From assembly GCA_037623315.1 (NCBI GenBank), contig JBBJJH010000015.1:1-64000 (forward strand): a DNA stretch of 64,000 nt. Direction: 5' to 3'. Origin of the DNA: Halanaerobiaceae bacterium ANBcell28. Lineage in GTDB: Bacteria; Bacillota; Halanaerobiia; Halanaerobiales; DTU029. How positions within the stretch are numbered: the first letter of the stretch is position 1; every line of letters begins with the position of its first letter. Shown piece by piece: positions 7,175-15,872 of this stretch. A program made the translations under genes and the position numbers. The notes beneath the pieces are model-generated. The model saw nothing but the letters and a program-made list of their open reading frames with translations. It was not told the origin of the DNA and did not search any database.

Positions 7175-8272
7175 ATGAAAAAGAAGTCTTTGTTTCCTGC
7201 TTATTTTGCTGTTGCCTTTGTTTGGTTTACTACTCATTTTGGAGGTGGCTTTGCTTCAGGACGGCAGGTTGCTGAATTTTTTGTTCAATATGGATGGTAT
7301 TCGATTTTTACCCCTATTATAGCAATGGGTATTAATGCTCTTGTTTTTTATTATGTTTGGGATTTTAGTGTAGTAAATAATACTTATGATTATCGTAGTT
7401 GGACGAATGAGTTTTATAAGCCATATGAAAAGATTTTTTCAAATATGTATGAAATAATATTTGTAATGACTATGTGTATCGCTACAGCTGTTGCTTTTGC
7501 TACAGGTGGAGATACTATTGCCACAGCTATTGGAACACCATATATTCTTAATACTATAATTATAGCTTCAATTATTTTTATTCTTACTATATTTGGTGCA
7601 AACATAGTAAGAAGAGTAGCTGTTTTTGTTGCAGTATTATTAATTGTTGGTGTAGCTATTGTATATGGAGTAAATGCAATTGCTAGTTTTCCTCAGGTAA
7701 TAGAAGTAATAAATACTCGTACAGGGGAAGCTCAATTCTGGCCAGCATTATGGAGAATGTTATTATATGCAAGTTTTCAATCACTTGCCATTGGTGCCTA
7801 TATAGCTGTTGCAGATGCTTTGAAAACTAGAGAAGATGCAAAAAAGGCAGCAATTACTGGATTTATAGTTAATGGCGCTTTATTAACATTAGCTGCTTTT
7901 ACGGTTTTTGCTCATTATCCAGATATATTGGAAATACCTGTACCAACTCTTACTGTAGTAAACCAGGGTATAGGTGGTTCTTTTGCTGAAGGATTGATTT
8001 CTGTCTTAATTATTTTAGGTGTAATATCGACTGGTGTAAATTTCGTATTTGGTGGAGTAAAGAGGATAGTTTCCTGGTGGCCTGGTGAAGCTAGTGATGA
8101 AAGAAATCGCTCTATTATAGTTTCTTTAGGCTTTGTACTTTTAACTTGGTCTATAGCTCTCTTTGGCTTGATTCCTTTAGTTGCTAGAGGTTATAACTTA
8201 CTAGGTTATTTAGGCATACCTATGATAATTATTCCTGTATTTTATAAGATGATAAAGAGTAAAATACAATAA
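7175..8272 (+). CDS. YkvI-family membrane transporter
   Basis: A 365-residue membrane protein with 10 or more hydrophobic segments. The N-terminal GGGFASGRQVAEFF motif is characteristic of the YkvI group of the APC/LeuT-fold superfamily, where the broken first helix binds substrate and Na+. The ATG at 7175 has AAAAGGAGTG upstream; an earlier in-frame ATG at 7139 lacks an RBS. It is a single-gene unit with its own promoter. The substrate is unknown; an amino acid or other small solute taken up with sodium is plausible in this lineage. Confidence 0.8.
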   Translation: MKKKSLFPAYFAVAFVWFTTHFGGGFASGRQVAEFFVQYGWYSIFTPIIAMGINALVFYYVWDFSVVNNTYDYRSWTNEFYKPYEKIFSNMYEIIFVMTMCIATAVAFATGGDTIATAIGTPYILNTIIIASIIFILTIFGANIVRRVAVFVAVLLIVGVAIVYGVNAIASFPQVIEVINTRTGEAQFWPALWRMLLYASFQSLAIGAYIAVADALKTREDAKKAAITGFIVNGALLTLAAFTVFAHYPDILEIPVPTLTVVNQGIGGSFAEGLISVLIILGVISTGVNFVFGGVKRIVSWWPGEASDERNRSIIVSLGFVLLTWSIALFGLIPLVARGYNLLGYLGIPMIIIPVFYKMIKSKIQ

Positions 8273-8313
8273 ACTAGAATTGATAATTTTATTAATTGAT
8301 ATAATTATACTAG

Positions 8314-8365
8314 GGTTAGTTCTTACAGTGTAGAGTTTTTAAGCTTTTAACTGTAACGACTAACC
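8314..8365 (+). promoter_or_regulatory. Nested inverted repeat upstream of the etfB operon
   Basis: GGTTAGT-N2-TTACAGT (8314-8329) mirrors ACTGTAA-N2-ACTAACC (8350-8365) around a 20-nt loop. It lies about 50 nt before the etfB start. It could be a double operator for a lactate-responsive regulator or a leader RNA hairpin. No T run follows, so it is not a simple terminator. Confidence 0.55.
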
Positions 8366-8416
8366 TTAATATTAGATTTAGATAGAAAATTGTTTTAGCA
8401 AAAGGAGGTAGTTTTT

Positions 8417-9232
8417 TTGCATATTATTGTACTTGTAAAACAGGTTCCGGAGATGGAAAAGGTAAAGTTTGATACTGAAAAAGGTGTTATAAATAGAAAA
8501 TCTGCCGGGGTAGAAATAAACCCCTTTGACCTTAATGCTTTAGAAACTGCGGTGAAGATTAAGGAAGAAATCGGGGCTAAAGTAACAGCCTTAACCATGG
8601 GTCCTAAAAGGGCAGAAGATGTACTTAGAGAGGCTGTTTCAAGAGGTGCAGATGAAGGGATTTTGCTTAGTGATAAGAAGTTTGCTGGTTCTGATACAGT
8701 AGCTACTTCTACAATTCTTGCAGCAGCTATTAAAAAGATCGAGGATTATGATTTGGTGATTGCAGGTGAAATGACTGTTGACGGTGATACAGCACAGGTT
8801 GGTCCACAAACAGCAGAGTTTCTCTTAGTACCACATGTATCTTATGTGAGCGAACTTTGTGAGATAAATGAAGATGAATTGGAAATAGCCTGTAATGTAT
8901 GGAATGCTACTTATAAAAAGAAAGTATCCTTCCCAGCTTTAATTACCGTAACTAAAGATATAAATACACCTCGTTTACCATCTTTTAAAGATAAAATGCG
9001 TTCCAGAAAAGCTGAGATTGAAGAATGGGATTATGATAAACTTAAAGAAGAATTGGATAGTGATTTAATTGGAATAAAGGGTTCTCCTACTCGAGTAAAG
9101 AAAATAGTAGTTCCTAAATCTAATATTCGTGAAGGGAAAGCATGGCGTGATGAGCAAATTTCTCAGGGATTACAGGAGATAGTAAGTATGTGTAAGGAAA
9201 AGCGTATTATTGGAGGTGGAGAAGATGGCTAA
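8417..9232 (+). CDS. etfB: Electron transfer flavoprotein beta subunit
   Basis: A 271-residue EtfB. The N-terminus MHIIVLVKQVPEMEKVKFD and the ADP/FAD-binding stretch around GEMTVDGDTAQVGPQTAE are typical. The start is TTG at 8417 with a strong AAAGGAGG 9 nt upstream. The stop overlaps the next gene in ATGGCTAA. Together with the next two genes it forms an EtfB-EtfA-FAD dehydrogenase set like lctBCD of Acetobacterium woodii. That complex drives lactate oxidation with NAD+ by flavin-based electron confurcation with reduced ferredoxin. Bifurcating activity here is inferred from gene order, not seen. Confidence 0.93.
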   Translation: MHIIVLVKQVPEMEKVKFDTEKGVINRKSAGVEINPFDLNALETAVKIKEEIGAKVTALTMGPKRAEDVLREAVSRGADEGILLSDKKFAGSDTVATSTILAAAIKKIEDYDLVIAGEMTVDGDTAQVGPQTAEFLLVPHVSYVSELCEINEDELEIACNVWNATYKKKVSFPALITVTKDINTPRLPSFKDKMRSRKAEIEEWDYDKLKEELDSDLIGIKGSPTRVKKIVVPKSNIREGKAWRDEQISQGLQEIVSMCKEKRIIGGGEDG

Positions 9233-10220
9233 AGCTGATTATAATGGGGTATTGATATTTGCTGAACAAATAGATGGTATAATTCAGCCAATAAGCTATG
9301 AACTTCTGAATAAAGCACGTGAACTTGCTGATCAACTGCAGACTACAGTATCAGCAGCCCTTTTAGGTCCAGCTGAGATTAAAGCAGAAGAGTTGATTTA
9401 TCATGGTGCTGATCGGGTATATTATCTAATAAATGATATTTTTAAAGAGCCATTAGAATTTCAATACCAGGAAAATTTATTAAACTTAATAGATGATATA
9501 AAGCCGGAAATAATATTATTTGGAGCAAGTAGCTTTGGCCGTTCTTTGGCACCGAGAATTTCAGCAGCTCTTAAGACTGGTTTGACAGCTGATTGTACAG
9601 GTCTTGAGATAGATGAAAACGGAAAATTAGTTCAAATACGACCTGCTTTTAGTGAAAATATTCTCGCTCATATTAGTACAAAAACCCTTCCCCAAATTGC
9701 TACTATCAGGTACAAAGAATTCCCTGAAGGCAGAAGAGACGAATCTAGAGAAGGTGAAATAATTGAAAAAGAGGCTGTAGTTTTGGAGGAAAAGGGAGTC
9801 CAGCTTTTAGAAAAACTTACAGAGAATAAGGTGAATATAAGTGATGCTGAAGTAATTGTAGCTGGTGGCCGAGGCTTAAAAAGTGCAGAAGATTTTAAGC
9901 TCTTGCAGAAACTAGCGGATTTATTTGCTGGTACAATTGCAGCTTCCAGGGATTTAGTTGATGAAGGTTTTGTTTCAAGAGAATATCAGGTTGGATATAG
10001 TGGAAGTAGGGTAAAGCCTAAAATATACTTTGCTTGTGGCATTTCAGGCGCTCCACAACATATAGCTGGGATGAAAGATTCAGACATAATAGTTGCTATT
10101 AATAATAATCCTTCAGCTCCAATTTTTAATATTGCTGATTATGCTATAATAGGAGATTTATATAAGGTAATACCGGAATTGTGTGAAAAAATAAGTAATG
10201 CGAGCAAGGAGGGTTCCTAA
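9225..10220 (+). CDS. etfA: Electron transfer flavoprotein alpha subunit
   Basis: A 331-residue EtfA. The FAD-binding C-terminal domain is clear: AGGRGLKSAEDF, then QVGYSGSRVKPKIYFACGIS with the GISGAPQH loop, then INNNPSAPIFNIADY. The start is ATG at 9225 with GGAGGTGG upstream, overlapping the etfB stop by 8 nt. The N-terminus goes straight into the Etf fold (YNGVLIFAEQIDG), so no ferredoxin-like [4Fe-4S] domain precedes it. Some clostridial LctC/CarE proteins have one. Its stop overlaps the next start by 1 nt. Confidence 0.93.
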   Translation: MAKADYNGVLIFAEQIDGIIQPISYELLNKARELADQLQTTVSAALLGPAEIKAEELIYHGADRVYYLINDIFKEPLEFQYQENLLNLIDDIKPEIILFGASSFGRSLAPRISAALKTGLTADCTGLEIDENGKLVQIRPAFSENILAHISTKTLPQIATIRYKEFPEGRRDESREGEIIEKEAVVLEEKGVQLLEKLTENKVNISDAEVIVAGGRGLKSAEDFKLLQKLADLFAGTIAASRDLVDEGFVSREYQVGYSGSRVKPKIYFACGISGAPQHIAGMKDSDIIVAINNNPSAPIFNIADYAIIGDLYKVIPELCEKISNASKEGS

Positions 10221-11626
10221 TGAGACAGGAAATTATTGATAAGTTAATAAAAATTACAGATCAAGATTGGGTTGATATAGATAGTGAAAGGGTAATGACA
10301 TATAGTAAAGATAGTACAAGTAACGCTTATGGCATGGTAGCTCCTGAACCTGTGGAAGGTAGTGTGATAGTAAAACCTGCTAATGCTGAAGAAGTATCAG
10401 CTATTTTAAAAGTAGCCAATGAAGAAGCTATTCCTGTAGTAGCTAGGGGTGGAGCTACAGCTATTTCTGCTAATGGGATTGTTACTGAAGCAGCGATTAT
10501 ACTATCTTTAGAGAGAATGAATAAGATTTTGGAAATAGATGAAGAAAATCTAATGATAAAATGTGAAGCAGCAGTGACTCTAGGTGATCTAATAGAAACA
10601 TTAAAAGAGAATGATAATTTATATTTCCCACTACATCCTGGTGATGAAGGTGCCCATGTTGCTGGTATGGTTAGTATGAATGCGGGTGGAGTTAGGGCTG
10701 TGCGTCATGGGATCATGCGTAATCAAGTACAGGGTATGGAGGTAGTACTTCCAACAGGTGAAATAGTAATGCTAGGTGGAAAAGAAGGTAAGTTGATTAA
10801 GAATAATGCTGGTTATGATTTGATGCAACTTTTAATTGGAAGTGAAGGTACTTTAGGTATAATTACAAAGGTAGTATTGAAACTTTATCCTGAACCTAAG
10901 GCTAGTGGAACATTGATTGTTTCTTATGATGATAGACATGATGCTTTTAAAACTGTAGCAAAAATATTACAGGCTGGCATTATTCCGATGGCCATTGAAT
11001 ATGTGGAAAAGCGAGAAATTGAGTTGGCAGCGGAAGGTATAGCTAAAGAATGGCCTGCGAAAAACGGCAAGTATTTTTTAATGATTATCTTATCTGAGGA
11101 TAGTGAAGATGATCTATTTGAAAAAGGTGGAGTAATTGATGAAATTTGTACAGAATACAATGCTCAAGATATATTGATTGCTCAGACTCTTGCTGAGCAA
11201 AAGGATATTCTCGATATAAGAAGTCATATCTTACCAGCTATTAAGGATGGTCTGGTTGATAGCCCTGATGTTACAGTTCCTAGAGGAAGTCTTGTTGATT
11301 ATCTAGAAATACTGGAAAGATTAGAGGATAAGTATGATACTAAAATACCTGTAATTGCTCATGCAGGAGATGGAAATCTTCATACAGTATTGATGAAAGA
11401 TAATGGTGAAATACCATCTTATAATAATGAATTAAAAAAAGAGATATATACAAAGGCCATAGAGATTGGCGGCACCATAACAGGTGAGCATGGTGTTGGG
11501 GCTTTAAGAGTGGATTATTTACCATTAATGTATTCTGATAGAGAACTAGATATTATGTGGCAGATCAAAAAGGCTTTTGATCCTAATAATATTTTGAACC
11601 CGGGTAAGTCTGTTTTGAAAAGATAA
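10220..11626 (+). CDS. FAD-linked lactate/glycolate dehydrogenase (LctD/GlcD type)
   Basis: A 468-residue FAD-binding oxidoreductase of the D-lactate/glycolate dehydrogenase family. The PP-loop FAD-binding domain covers about residues 40-215 (PVVARGGATAISA, HPGDEGAHVAGMVSMNAGG, GSEGTLGIITKV). The C-terminal substrate domain carries VIAHAGDGNLH and TITGEHGVGALR, whose histidines bind metal and substrate. It is translationally coupled to etfA. It most likely oxidises lactate to pyruvate and passes electrons to the Etf dimer. 2-Hydroxyglutarate or glycolate are alternatives that the sequence cannot exclude. Confidence 0.9.
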   Translation: MRQEIIDKLIKITDQDWVDIDSERVMTYSKDSTSNAYGMVAPEPVEGSVIVKPANAEEVSAILKVANEEAIPVVARGGATAISANGIVTEAAIILSLERMNKILEIDEENLMIKCEAAVTLGDLIETLKENDNLYFPLHPGDEGAHVAGMVSMNAGGVRAVRHGIMRNQVQGMEVVLPTGEIVMLGGKEGKLIKNNAGYDLMQLLIGSEGTLGIITKVVLKLYPEPKASGTLIVSYDDRHDAFKTVAKILQAGIIPMAIEYVEKREIELAAEGIAKEWPAKNGKYFLMIILSEDSEDDLFEKGGVIDEICTEYNAQDILIAQTLAEQKDILDIRSHILPAIKDGLVDSPDVTVPRGSLVDYLEILERLEDKYDTKIPVIAHAGDGNLHTVLMKDNGEIPSYNNELKKEIYTKAIEIGGTITGEHGVGALRVDYLPLMYSDRELDIMWQIKKAFDPNNILNPGKSVLKR

Positions 11627-11651
11627 TCTAAGTATAGCTTAATATTTTATA

Positions 11652-11690
11652 GATAAAACCTTGTCTTGTTGTCAAAGACAAGGTTTTATC
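11652..11690 (+). terminator. Terminator of the etfBA-dehydrogenase operon
   Basis: GATAAAACCTTGTCTT (11652-11667) pairs perfectly with AAGACAAGGTTTTATC (11675-11690). Confidence 0.9.
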
Positions 11691-11749
11691 TATAATACAA
11701 TTTTCCGGGTTGAGCTTATAAAAATTTAATAATAATTTTTTGTAATATA

Positions 11750-11778
11750 TTGATATTTTTACACACATATGATATACT
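11750..11778 (+). promoter_or_regulatory. Promoter of the cohesin lipoprotein gene
   Basis: TTGATA (11750-11755) and TATACT (11773-11778) are 17 nt apart. Transcription would start near 11785 and give an unusually long leader of about 255 nt. Confidence 0.65.
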
Positions 11779-11792
11779 TAATTTGTGCTTAT

Positions 11793-11893
11793 TTGGAAAA
11801 ATAAAGATTAAAAAGAATATTTTATTTTAAATGAAATTATATATTATAACTTACATAAGCTTCATTTATTTTTTTGATCATTTATTTTTCCAA
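11793..11893 (+). promoter_or_regulatory. Nested inverted repeats in a long leader
   Basis: TTGGAAAAATAAA (11793-11805) pairs perfectly with TTTATTTTTCCAA (11881-11893). Inside it AAATGAA (11829-11835) pairs with TTCATTT (11861-11867). This begins just after the predicted transcription start and could fold into a structured leader RNA. The rest of the leader to 12040 is AT-rich, with a short palindrome before the RBS. Confidence 0.45.
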
Positions 11894-12040
11894 TCTTCTG
11901 ATTTAATATAATTTTTCTAAAATAAAGACAATTATTATTTCTTGGATTTCAAGAGTCTACTATAAAAGCTAGTAAACTTATATTAAATTAAGATAAATTT
12001 AATTAATTAAATGTTTTTTTAAAAAAAAGGAGGAAAAACA

Positions 12041-12805
12041 ATGTTTAAAAAAGAAAAAACTTATTTATTTATCATAATGCTTGTACTTATGATGATTTTT
12101 GTATTGCCTGGCTGTGAAAGTGATAAAAATGGCTATACTGATACTGATACAAGTGCTTATACTTTAACTATTGAAGAAAGTGATGGTGGGGTTACAAAAC
12201 CCCCAGCAGGTACTTATGAAGATAGGGAAGGCCTTGTAGAACTAGAAGCAATTGCAGATTCTGGCTATGCTTTTAGACAGTGGCTTGGCGATGGAGTTAA
12301 GGAAGCAAGAAATAAGAATACAGAGATTCTTATGGATAGAGATCGTGTTGTAAGCGCAGAGTTTATAGATGATGGTTTTACTATTGATGTTGAGAAGGTG
12401 TCAGCTAAACCTGGAGATACAGTTACAGTAGCTGTTAGGCTATTAAATGTACCTGATGAAGGTATCAATAGTGCAGATTTTAGAGTAGGTTATGATAGTT
12501 CAGTAGTAGAAGCGGTAAGTGTAAGTGCTGGTGGAATAGTACCACGTTCAGATCAATATTTTAGACATTACATAAATACAGATAGAGAATTTGTAGCCTA
12601 CTTATTCGTAGATGAAGAACATGAACGTCAAAATCAAATCTATGATGATGGCGTATTTACTTACATCGAGTTTAGAGTCTTAGATAATGCTATGGAAGGT
12701 TTATCAGAAATATCAATAGTTCATATTGGAGCAATAGCAGATTTTTACTCGAATGTCTTTGATGCTGACACAATAGCCGGTGGGATAAATATATTAGAAA
12801 ATTAA
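12041..12805 (+). CDS. Cohesin-domain lipoprotein with InlB-type beta-repeat
   Basis: A 254-residue lipoprotein with lipobox LPGC (Cys25) and Glu at +2. Residues 40-110 form a bacterial beta-repeat of the divergent InlB B/Flg_new type (GGVTKPPAGTYEDREG, GYAFRQWLGDGV, VSAEFID). Residues 115-250 form a cohesin domain: VSAKPGDTVTVAVRLLNVP, then FRVGYDSSVVEAVSVSAGG, then GVFTYIEFRVLDNA. Cohesins bind dockerins with calcium; a dockerin-LRR protein is encoded at 15873. In a diderm cell, Glu at +2 would allow sorting to the outer membrane. The RBS is a strong AAAAGGAGG. No enzymatic domain is visible. Confidence 0.85.
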   Translation: MFKKEKTYLFIIMLVLMMIFVLPGCESDKNGYTDTDTSAYTLTIEESDGGVTKPPAGTYEDREGLVELEAIADSGYAFRQWLGDGVKEARNKNTEILMDRDRVVSAEFIDDGFTIDVEKVSAKPGDTVTVAVRLLNVPDEGINSADFRVGYDSSVVEAVSVSAGGIVPRSDQYFRHYINTDREFVAYLFVDEEHERQNQIYDDGVFTYIEFRVLDNAMEGLSEISIVHIGAIADFYSNVFDADTIAGGINILEN

Positions 12806-12845
12806 TTCTGCTAATACTTTCTGTGTTGAAATAATGATATGATTT

Positions 12846-12874
12846 AAGGGAACCGTATTTTATCGGTTCCCTTT
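12846..12874. terminator. Bidirectional terminator
   Basis: AAGGGAACCG pairs with CGGTTCCCTT and lies between the convergent cohesin lipoprotein and LysM-deacetylase genes. Confidence 0.8.
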
Positions 12875-12912
12875 GATTAGACATATTAATTGTACTTCTT
12901 TATTTACTTCTG

Positions 12913-14088
12913 CTATTTATAAGCAGGTATATCTAATATCTCATCAACAGTTACAAATTCAAAACCATGAACCTGAAGTGTATGAATCAATTCAGGTAAA
13001 ACTTCAACTGTTGCTGAGAGGCTTTGATTTACACCACCTGCTGTGTGAAAAAGTATAATAGAATCTTCCCTTATATCTGGAATGGTATTGATTAAAATCT
13101 GATCAACATTTCTATCTCTCCAGTCAATAGAGTCAACATCCCAATTTATTGTACGATAGTCCATTTCTTTTAGTTGTTCTAGAACCCTTTGGGAAACCAT
13201 ACCATAAGGTGGTCTTATTAATGCTGTGCGCAATCCTGTTATTTCTGCCAGTATATTCTCTGTATCCATTACTTCATCATAGATTCTTAAGTCTGAAATA
13301 TTGCTGAGAGCAGGGTGTGACCAGCTATGATTTGCTATTATATGATTTTCTTCTACAGTGCGTTCTACTACTTCTGGAAGCATCTCAGCCCTACGTCCCA
13401 TATAAAAGAAGGTGCCAGGAACATCGAATTCTTCTAGTACATCCAATACTCCAGGAGTATAGATTTCATCTGGTCCATCATCAAAGGTAAGTGCAACTTT
13501 ACGGCTATTAGTTCTACCTTTTATAAAAAAGTGTTCTGGATATAATTCTCTCATTTCTGTAAAAGTATATTCTGGAACTATTAAGACTTGTCCGACTTCA
13601 AGATTTTTAACATCTTCAACTGAATTCAAGTGAATAAGAGTATTTATTGAAGCACCTAATCTCATGGAAATACTATAAAGTGTATCACCAGGCTGTACCT
13701 TATAATGGGTGACTGTTGTATTAAGGACAAAATTATCTTCAATTATCTTTAGTATCTGTCCTGGATATATACGGTCAGGATTAGATATTTCATTTAAAAT
13801 TAATAAATCTTCTATAGATAAACCTACTTTTTCTGAAATCTGAAATAGGTCATCACCGGGACGAACATAGTAAACAGTTTCAGATGGAATTATTAATACT
13901 TGTTCTGGGAAAACATTTTCGGATTGCATGTACCTATTTGTATGAAGTAACTCGTTTACCAATACTCCATGATCTCTTGCTATTGAGTAGAGGGTTTCTC
14001 CTTCTATAACTCGATGTACCTGCATAGCCATGAGAGATTGTGAAAATATAAAAAGCGTCAGCATTGATATTAAAGCTATTTTTTTCAT
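12913..14088 (-). CDS. LysM polysaccharide deacetylase
   Basis: A 391-residue secreted protein: signal peptide (residues 1-21), three LysM domains (about 23-68, 71-114 and 126-172), then a NodB-type deacetylase domain from about 190. NodB motif 1 is TFDDGPD, the metal-binding motif is HSWSHP, and RPPYG follows. These are the catalytic and metal-binding sites of peptidoglycan or chitooligosaccharide N-deacetylases. LysM would anchor it to the glycan of the thin wall. GGGGAGG precedes the ATG. It faces the LysM amidase at 14366 across a mobile-element remnant, and both probably act in wall remodelling. Confidence 0.92.
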   Translation of the reverse strand: MKKIALISMLTLFIFSQSLMAMQVHRVIEGETLYSIARDHGVLVNELLHTNRYMQSENVFPEQVLIIPSETVYYVRPGDDLFQISEKVGLSIEDLLILNEISNPDRIYPGQILKIIEDNFVLNTTVTHYKVQPGDTLYSISMRLGASINTLIHLNSVEDVKNLEVGQVLIVPEYTFTEMRELYPEHFFIKGRTNSRKVALTFDDGPDEIYTPGVLDVLEEFDVPGTFFYMGRRAEMLPEVVERTVEENHIIANHSWSHPALSNISDLRIYDEVMDTENILAEITGLRTALIRPPYGMVSQRVLEQLKEMDYRTINWDVDSIDWRDRNVDQILINTIPDIREDSIILFHTAGGVNQSLSATVEVLPELIHTLQVHGFEFVTVDEILDIPAYK

Positions 14089-14107
14089 AGTAATTTACCT
14101 CCCCAAT

Positions 14108-14361
14108 TTTATCCGAGAGCTAACTGCCACTAAAACTCCCACTTCTTTAAGTGGGGGATCACTGCGATCTTCTATCCTAAACGCAATGTTGATCCCAGTA
14201 CTACTACATCGAGTTAGGTCGAAGTGGCACTAACCTCCTGGATTCGTTTTACTAAGTTTCAGTGGGTGACAACCTTAAACAGTTCATGTATGGTTTGTTT
14301 AAATACGGAGTGCCTGTGGTGCAAAAAACACCCTCTGAAACTAAGAACTCACTTTATCCGA
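14108..14361 (-). mobile_element. IS200/IS605-like non-autonomous element remnant
   Basis: About 245 bp without a gene, bracketed by the direct repeat TTTATCCGA (14108-14116 and 14353-14361). On the minus strand one end has a long imperfect hairpin (CTTAGTTTCAG with GGGTG, against CACCC with CTGAAACTTAG, about 14262-14345). The other end has a strong GATCCCCCACTT/AAGTGGGAG hairpin at about 14129-14158. Subterminal hairpins with a CCCACTT-AAGTGGG stem near the right end resemble IS605/TnpB elements and their omega-RNA region. A related left-end fragment is at 49125-49149. No transposase is present. The family call is an inference. Confidence 0.5.
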
Positions 14362-14365
14362 TTTT

Positions 14366-15535
14366 TTAGTTTATCCATTCAACTATACCATTGAAAATAC
14401 CTTGGGCAATTGTTTGACGGAATTCAGGTGTCTGAAAACCCCTAATATCACGTTGGTTTGATAGAAAACCAGTTTCAACTAGAATAGCTGGTCTTGATTG
14501 CATAACAACAGTGAAACGTCTTCTTAAGACCCTTCCTAAGCTATTTGTTGGTCTTCCTGTAATTTGTTCCAAGTTTCTTTGTACAGTTTCTGCTACTTGG
14601 AAAGTATTCCAGTCTGCTCCTGGCTGTATATATACATTACTTCCGCCAGTCCAGGGGAAGTTAGGACTATTATCTGTATGAACACTGACAAAAAGATCAG
14701 CATTATTTTGATAAGAAGCCTGTACTCTTTGCCAGAGGCTTAGTGCATAATCTCCTGTTCTAGTTTCTATAACATTAAAACCGGCTTGTTCTAGAAGATT
14801 AACAAGTCTTTTGGATATATCAAGCACTATGTCTGACTCTTTAATAAGTTGTGAATTATAATGAGTTACTGCTCCTGGATCTCTACCGCCATGGCCAGCA
14901 TCTACTACTATAGTTTCTCTAGTAGGATTGAAATTACGATTATTACTTGGAATTGTTAAGACTTGTCCAGGCCAGATATATCCAAGACTTAGGTCATTTA
15001 CATTACTTAATTCAGCCACTGTAATTCCAAAGCGACTTGCTATTCTAAATAAGGTGTCCCCTCTCTGAACAGTATAGCTTCGTTGTTGATTCATAACCTG
15101 TGGGATAGTTAACTCTTGACCTACTTCGATATTATCATTCCAGATATTGTTGGCCCTTCTTATCTCACTAAGGGCAATATTAAAAGTTCTTGCAATTCTG
15201 GAAAGGGTGTCTCCAGCTTGAACCCTGTAGAAAACATAATCTGCATCATTAACAGGAATATTTAGACGCTGTCCAATACGAATACTATCAGTCCAGAGAT
15301 TGTTTGCCTGTCTTAGCTCTACAAGGCTTATTCCAAATCTTTGTGCTATGGAAAAGAGTGAATCACCTCCACGTACTTGATAACTTTGATAAGATTGAGG
15401 CATAATGTCTTCAGGGAAAATAAAGCGTTGCCCCATTTCATGTGGAAGAACCGTCGCCATAACTGTGCTGGATAATAATAAGAATAAAATTAATATAAGT
15501 GCAGTTCTACTTTCAATAATAAATTTTTTCTTCAT
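14366..15535 (-). CDS. LysM N-acetylmuramoyl-L-alanine amidase
   Basis: A 389-residue secreted enzyme that cleaves the amide bond between N-acetylmuramate and L-alanine in peptidoglycan. A signal peptide (about 1-28) is followed by three LysM domains (about 50-95, 100-143, 150-194). An Amidase_3 zinc domain follows from about 207: VVDAGHGGRDPGAV holds the first zinc His and VSVHTDN a second; LVETGFLSNQRD carries the catalytic Glu. The start is ATG behind an AAAAGGAGAA RBS. The same orientation and architecture as the deacetylase downstream suggest a shared role in cell-wall turnover. Confidence 0.93.
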   Translation of the reverse strand: MKKKFIIESRTALILILFLLLSSTVMATVLPHEMGQRFIFPEDIMPQSYQSYQVRGGDSLFSIAQRFGISLVELRQANNLWTDSIRIGQRLNIPVNDADYVFYRVQAGDTLSRIARTFNIALSEIRRANNIWNDNIEVGQELTIPQVMNQQRSYTVQRGDTLFRIASRFGITVAELSNVNDLSLGYIWPGQVLTIPSNNRNFNPTRETIVVDAGHGGRDPGAVTHYNSQLIKESDIVLDISKRLVNLLEQAGFNVIETRTGDYALSLWQRVQASYQNNADLFVSVHTDNSPNFPWTGGSNVYIQPGADWNTFQVAETVQRNLEQITGRPTNSLGRVLRRRFTVVMQSRPAILVETGFLSNQRDIRGFQTPEFRQTIAQGIFNGIVEWIN

Positions 15536-15872
15536 TTTTTTTCTCCTTTTCTAGTAATTATAATTTCTAATAATAAAAATAAAATTAAAGATAAAACAAG
15601 AAACAGTTATTAGCTCAACAGTAAAACTTTTTAAGCATAGTATATTTTTTCTATATAGAGTATTATATTTCCTGCAAGTAATATTTCCCAAGCTTTGTTT
15701 TCTGTTTGATTATTTGCTTGTCATTATATTTCTGGAGATGTTAATGGAGACAGAGGAAATAAATATATTTAGCTATAGATAGAATAAATATTTTATAGTT
15801 TAAGCAGGAATTTTACATTTTATATATAATATAGTATAATATGGTTAAAATTTAAAATGGGGGGGCTTTTTT
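15536..15872. other. Divergent intergenic region, amidase / dockerin-LRR
   Basis: AT-rich spacer of 337 bp without a coding frame. A TATAAT-like box near 15834 and a GGGGGGG RBS (15859-15865) serve the dockerin gene. ATTTGCTTGTCATTATATTT occurs near 15712 and again near 17578 before the chromate transporter genes, where it forms part of a promoter. Confidence 0.5.
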
